A stretch of 64,000 nt of DNA from Ulota crispa (lineage: Eukaryota > Streptophyta > Bryopsida > Orthotrichales > Orthotrichaceae), in assembly GCA_963920765.1 (NCBI GenBank), contig OY987243.1:17913419-17977418 (forward strand). Direction: 5' to 3'. This document shows positions 60,118 through 64,000 of the stretch, piece by piece. How positions within the stretch are numbered: the first letter of the stretch is position 1; each line of letters opens with the position of its first letter. The notes beneath the pieces were generated by a model. It ran no database searches, was not told where the DNA came from, and saw nothing but the letters and a program-made list of their open reading frames with translations. The position numbers and the translations under genes are program-made.

Positions 60118-63100
60118 GAGTGAGTCCTGAAATAACAAGACCCAGGACATTGGAGAGGCCAAGTGCTAAGCATGCATAGGGTTGGGACTTGGGAGAGGTG
60201 TTCCGGTCTCACTCATGGGAACAGTCTTGGATTCCGAGCTTCCGGCTATGGTGATCCAAGAGAAGACCATGGTGCCATAATGTAGAAGCACCCAAATGCA
60301 ACACTTACCTCAGATGTGGTAATTGGGAGGGTCTTTTGAGAATCTAATGGCATGGGCTTGTTAGGAAATGGATATGGATGCAAGGAAAATTGTTTTTGGA
60401 ATTTTTTGAGACCATATGAATAAATTATGAATTGTTGAAGACAACTTCCTAAACTTACCTATTGTAAACACGAGACCCCTAAAAAAGCGACAACAACAAG
60501 ACCATGTCATGCACATGTCGCACCCAATCAAAAATTGCCACCTACACAAATTTTGTTCCTTTATGTCAACTTGCATGTTTGATTTGGGTGCATTTGTGTC
60601 TTATTTGGATACATTTGTGTCTTCTTTGGGTGCAAATTTGTCTACTTTAGGTTTAATTTTAGATATCGTGTTGCAATTGGGTGCTCCTACCTTAGTGCAG
60701 CAGGACTACGAACTTCCTTGCCTTGCCTTAAGTCGTGCTGCTATGCTGCTTTTATCTGTATGGGGACATATATTTCAATGATAGTTTTCTTCAATGGCAG
60801 GACTTGCTCTGAGTAACTCTGATGAGACAAATCTCTGGGTGCTTGTGCAGACATTGAATGTTGGTAATGAATCTGGTTCTAGAAAGCCAAGGCAATCGAC
60901 AAACAGTGGGACACTTGAAACAACATACTGCTGGGGATGACTGGCTTGCAAAGAGGTTGGCATTGAAAGCACACGACTCTGCCACGAGTAACTCTCACGA
61001 CGCCGAGCTAGTAACTGATCATTGCAGGTGAGGATCATTCATTCATGTACCCTTTACCCTTGCTTTCCTGCAAACCCGGTTTTATTCTTCACAGGCACAG
61101 CTCCACTGCCTCCACAACTCCAGTCCAGTCCAGTCCCCCGGCAGGCTCTGGAAACGTGGGAAGTGTCAGTCGCCGTTTGAGAGCTGCCTGGTGTGCAGAA
61201 CGTGACAGAGCGCCTGGCCTTTTTGCGTGTATGTACCTCTGCCCTCCGCATGCGCAAGCCTCCCCCTCTAGTTTTACTTCCTTTTGTTATATTTTCTCGG
61301 ATTTTGTCTTGAAGCTCTAGTCTCTACCCCTAGCACCAGCGCTAAAGTCCGAGCACTAGATTCGCAAAGGCATTCAAGTTGTCCAGAGCTGAACGGTGGT
61401 GCCAATGGCGTCTTTAGAAGGGGGGGCAAAGTGGCGTTTTGGGAGTGGTTGTAAACCTTGCAACATTCTTCCATGAAATTCTTGTGCAAGAAAATTGAAA
61501 GTTGCTTCTGATCCACTTCTATTTGTATTTTGGGACTTCGAACTTATTAGTATGCCCTTTGTGTTAGTTAGAGGATGCTTTTTTAACCAGGGCATGTTCA
61601 AGATTATCACCTTCCATTTGAAAATTGCATTTGGTATGCTATGATTTGGCAATGGCTTTTTTTTAGTTCCTAGAGTTGGAAATTGAAGGGGTTGCAAAAA
61701 TCCCCTCCTGATGCAGGTATGTAGATCTGATAAATTCTACGTCTTTCACATGAACTGCTTGTGTCCATACGAAAGATTTGCAGCTTGTCAGACTCCAACC
61801 CTGCATATTCCACTAAGTCATACCGCATGCAGATCTCTACCTAGTATAGGCAATGACAAAAGTAACAACTAAGCGAATGAATTTGATCAGTACAGGACAA
61901 ATGAGCATCGCTGGATGTGCTCCTACAGAGTCGGATATTGGAGGCATGAACTGCCAGATTACAGCTAATAGCAAACACTCAAAGGTATGTTCACACTTGG
62001 TCTTAAGAGAGGTAGTAGCAGAGGAAAATTAGGTGCATTTCCCACCTTTAGACTGCATTCATATTGCTAATACCCCTCCTAACACCAAGTGTGAACATAC
62101 CCTTAGCTAACACCAAGTGTGAACATACCCTTAGGGTATGAGTATCAGTTGTGAGGCTTTAGCTGATAATAACAGTGCTAAACATGCTTAAAATTTGTAT
62201 TCAATACTGTGATTTTCGCAATTTATGTAGCGAACACAAAAATCTGGTAAAAGTATGGCTAAATTAGCCAGTGAATTGAGCACAGTGCTCCTCACCGAAG
62301 GATGTCATGGTTCTCTTTGGGGGGATGGAGGATCCCAGAGCTACTGACTTTTGTGTTTGGCATTTTCATGTGTAAGGGGGTGGTGCAAATAGCCCACATG
62401 GATGATCGGCATCAACAAGACAAGAGAATTGGATCTCTAAAGTGATCGATACATGAGTAAAAAGTCACCGATGGAACTTAGCCTTAAGTTGTTTCCAAGC
62501 ATACCAATTGGAAAAACTGTTGTATTTAACGCGCTCCTCCCAATCACCAATGCTCCATGGAAAGATACTCTTAATTCATTAGAAGGCAAAAAGCCTCCTC
62601 AAAAAACTAGACGAAACTGCATCACCTAACTTATGGATATTGCTTTTACCATTACAAGCAAGACAAAAATGAAGACTGTGAATAAAAAGTTTACAACACT
62701 AAAATTGCCCATAAAAGTCAAACGACCTTAGAAGCCACCGGTAACATTTATTGAGTGAGCTGAGGACATTGGAAGTGGAACATCGGTGAAGGCATTGAAT
62801 CTACCGACATCCTCTTCTCAACCTCTGAAATAAATATAAAGAAAAAAAGCGAAATTCATATGTTGTCCATCCTGGGAAAAAAAAAGAACAGAACAGAAGG
62901 CTCTAAGAGCTAGCGGCCATGAAACCACTTCCTCAACAACTACCCTAATCTGGCTCCTCCTCATGTACCCCTGTATGGTAGAGGCGTGTACATCCTGGCT
63001 TGGAAGAAGAAAAAGCTTGCATGTAGCCGCTTCTGTACCGATCCCTAGAAGTGTAGATAAACCAAACTTAACCTGCTGGACCAAGTTTTGACATGTCAAT

Positions 63101-63555
63101 GGCAATATACCAGTAGTTCAATACCAATATGTCTTCCAAAGCACAAATGAGTTTCAAGGAGTTTTGTGGCAAAGATAGGCTGCTTTCACTCATTAAGCAT
63201 ATAAGGTGATTGTCTTACTATGATGAAATTTTAAATGCAGCTCACAAGTTTGGTGCCCAAGTCCTGGTCGCAGTTGCACTTGTTTGATTATGCTTCCCAT
63301 ATTTGCTTATGTTGCAAAGGACATGTCTGGGACTTGAATTTTCTCTGGTTAACAAGTTCAGTGCTGTAGATTAATCTATGCAGAATTTCGGAGCGCCCAA
63401 AGTACTTCTGTATCTTTCGAGACATAGGAGGATTGACAAGATTGTGAAGACAACGCATGATCTCGGACGAGGAGTGAAAGCCACGAGATTGTGGAGTGAC
63501 TCACAAGGATGACGAGCGTCACTTCGCGACGAGCGCCACCCGCACACGCCGTGGA
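60118..63555. other. Intergenic region, no recognised gene
   Basis: Composition is more mixed than in the transposon-rich stretches, and exon-like patches occur (for example near 60797-60940 and 61040-61250), but none matches a protein I know. A short degenerate repeat of about 24 bp (GGGTGCATTTGTGTCTT-like) lies at 60577-60655. Part may be the 3' flank of the aspartic protease gene. Confidence 0.45.
61984..62133. repeat. Small hairpin with duplicated arm
   Basis: GGTATGTTCACACTTGGT (61984-62001) is complementary to ACCAAGTGTGAACATACC (62084-62101). The right arm, as a 26-bp unit from TAACACCAAG to CCCTTA, is repeated at 62108-62133, perfect over 26 bp. Probably a tiny MITE with a local duplication. 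Confidence 0.8.
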
Positions 63556-64000
63556 CTACGAGTGCGAGGAGCATTTGGCAGGCGCGAAGCCGATGCGAGA
63601 AGACTCACGATCGTACTGCACGAGGAAGTTCTGCTGCAGCAGGTTACCCATGGTGTTGAACCCGCCTAACAGGCCCGCCATGGCGAGGCAATGGATGTTG
63701 GGCGCCACGTCGACGAAGTAATTCTCCGCCTGCGGTTGGAACACGGCGCCGCCTTCCAGTTCTATGGCGAACGATGGGAACTGCGGCTGATCAACGCCGG
63801 AGACGTCGACGCAGAGGTCCAGGCCCTGCACTGACCGCGCGCGCGGGTACGGCACCCCCTTCTCGAACGCCGCGAGCACGTGCCTGTACGCTGACTGCAC
63901 CCAGTAGGTCACGGTGGTGCCGGAATCGAAGATGGAGCCGCCGTTGCCGAGGTAGTCGATGCCAAAGGCAGAGTCCGGAATGGATGATAACGTCGCCCCC
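63556..64000 (-). CDS. A1-family (pepsin-like) aspartic protease, 3' part
   Basis: Plant A1 aspartic proteases are mostly secreted or vacuolar. This fragment is the C-terminal lobe: about 148 residues, open at the window edge, so the N-terminal half lies outside. It begins near ATLSSIPDSAFGIDYLG and contains the second catalytic motif SIFDSGTTVTYW, the hydrophobic FAIELEGGAVFQPQAENYFV and the diagnostic ending TMGNLLQQNFLVQYDRESSR...IGFAPAKC, then a stop at 63556-63558. Paired Cys residues (LCVDV and PAKC, among others) fit the usual disulfide pattern of plant nodulin/CDR1-like proteases. The exon is GC-rich and intron-free as far as seen. The subfamily cannot be fixed without the N-terminus. 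Confidence 0.9.
   Translation of the reverse strand, partial: GATLSSIPDSAFGIDYLGNGGSIFDSGTTVTYWVQSAYRHVLAAFEKGVPYPRARSVQGLDLCVDVSGVDQPQFPSFAIELEGGAVFQPQAENYFVDVAPNIHCLAMAGLLGGFNTMGNLLQQNFLVQYDRESSRIGFAPAKCSSHS

Noticed and set aside
62818-63105. 95-residue - strand open frame
   Set aside because: No similarity, no splice context, and the ending is low-complexity; insufficient support.

Overview
The window is nuclear DNA of a green plant (land plant or close streptophyte relative). Three host genes support this: a ten-exon fructosamine-3-kinase, a YIP4-type trans-Golgi membrane protein and the 3' part of a plant-type A1 aspartic protease. The rest is mostly AT-rich intergenic DNA packed with nested transposable elements. 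I cannot name the species; nothing in the window separates bryophyte, lycophyte, fern or seed plant with confidence.

Layout. 1-2.2 kb: AT-rich DNA with a minisatellite and a foldback element. 2.2-8.2 kb: a decayed two-gene element with convergent ORFs, one a coiled-coil/RING-like protein (+ strand) and one a large transposase-like protein (- strand). 8.5-11.9 kb: AT-rich, no gene. 11.9-15.3 kb: fructosamine-3-kinase gene (- strand), with MITEs in two introns. 16.4-17.3 kb: a short piggyBac-like element. 17.5-19 kb: possible unassigned host exons and a MITE. 19.8-20.8 kb: the YIP4-like gene (- strand). 22.6-25 kb: MITEs and foldbacks. 25.1-36.8 kb: a PIF/Harbinger transposon whose two convergent genes are pushed apart by a small TA-flanked MITE, itself split by an 8-kb block flanked by a perfect 16-bp target duplication. 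37.1-57.1 kb: an old Ty3/Gypsy element carrying a PHD-finger-like module. It has received a younger Gypsy chromovirus (48633-56543, 5-bp target duplication) and a 2.1-kb element; the chromovirus carries a related 2.2-kb element in the opposite orientation. 57.2-60.1 kb: more MITEs, including a three-level nest. 60.1-63.5 kb: no recognised gene. 63.6-64.0 kb: aspartic protease, running off the end.

The three host genes are unrelated in function (protein deglycation, post-Golgi trafficking, proteolysis) and do not form a pathway. The main interest is the stratigraphy: insertion order can be read from target duplications and from 'empty site' comparison with other copies in the same window. The strongest unexplained objects are the 8-kb block with 16-bp duplications, the RING/transposase-like pair at the left, and the PHD-like finger in the outer Gypsy element. 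All exon models and alignments were made by eye from remembered family sequences; no database search was possible.
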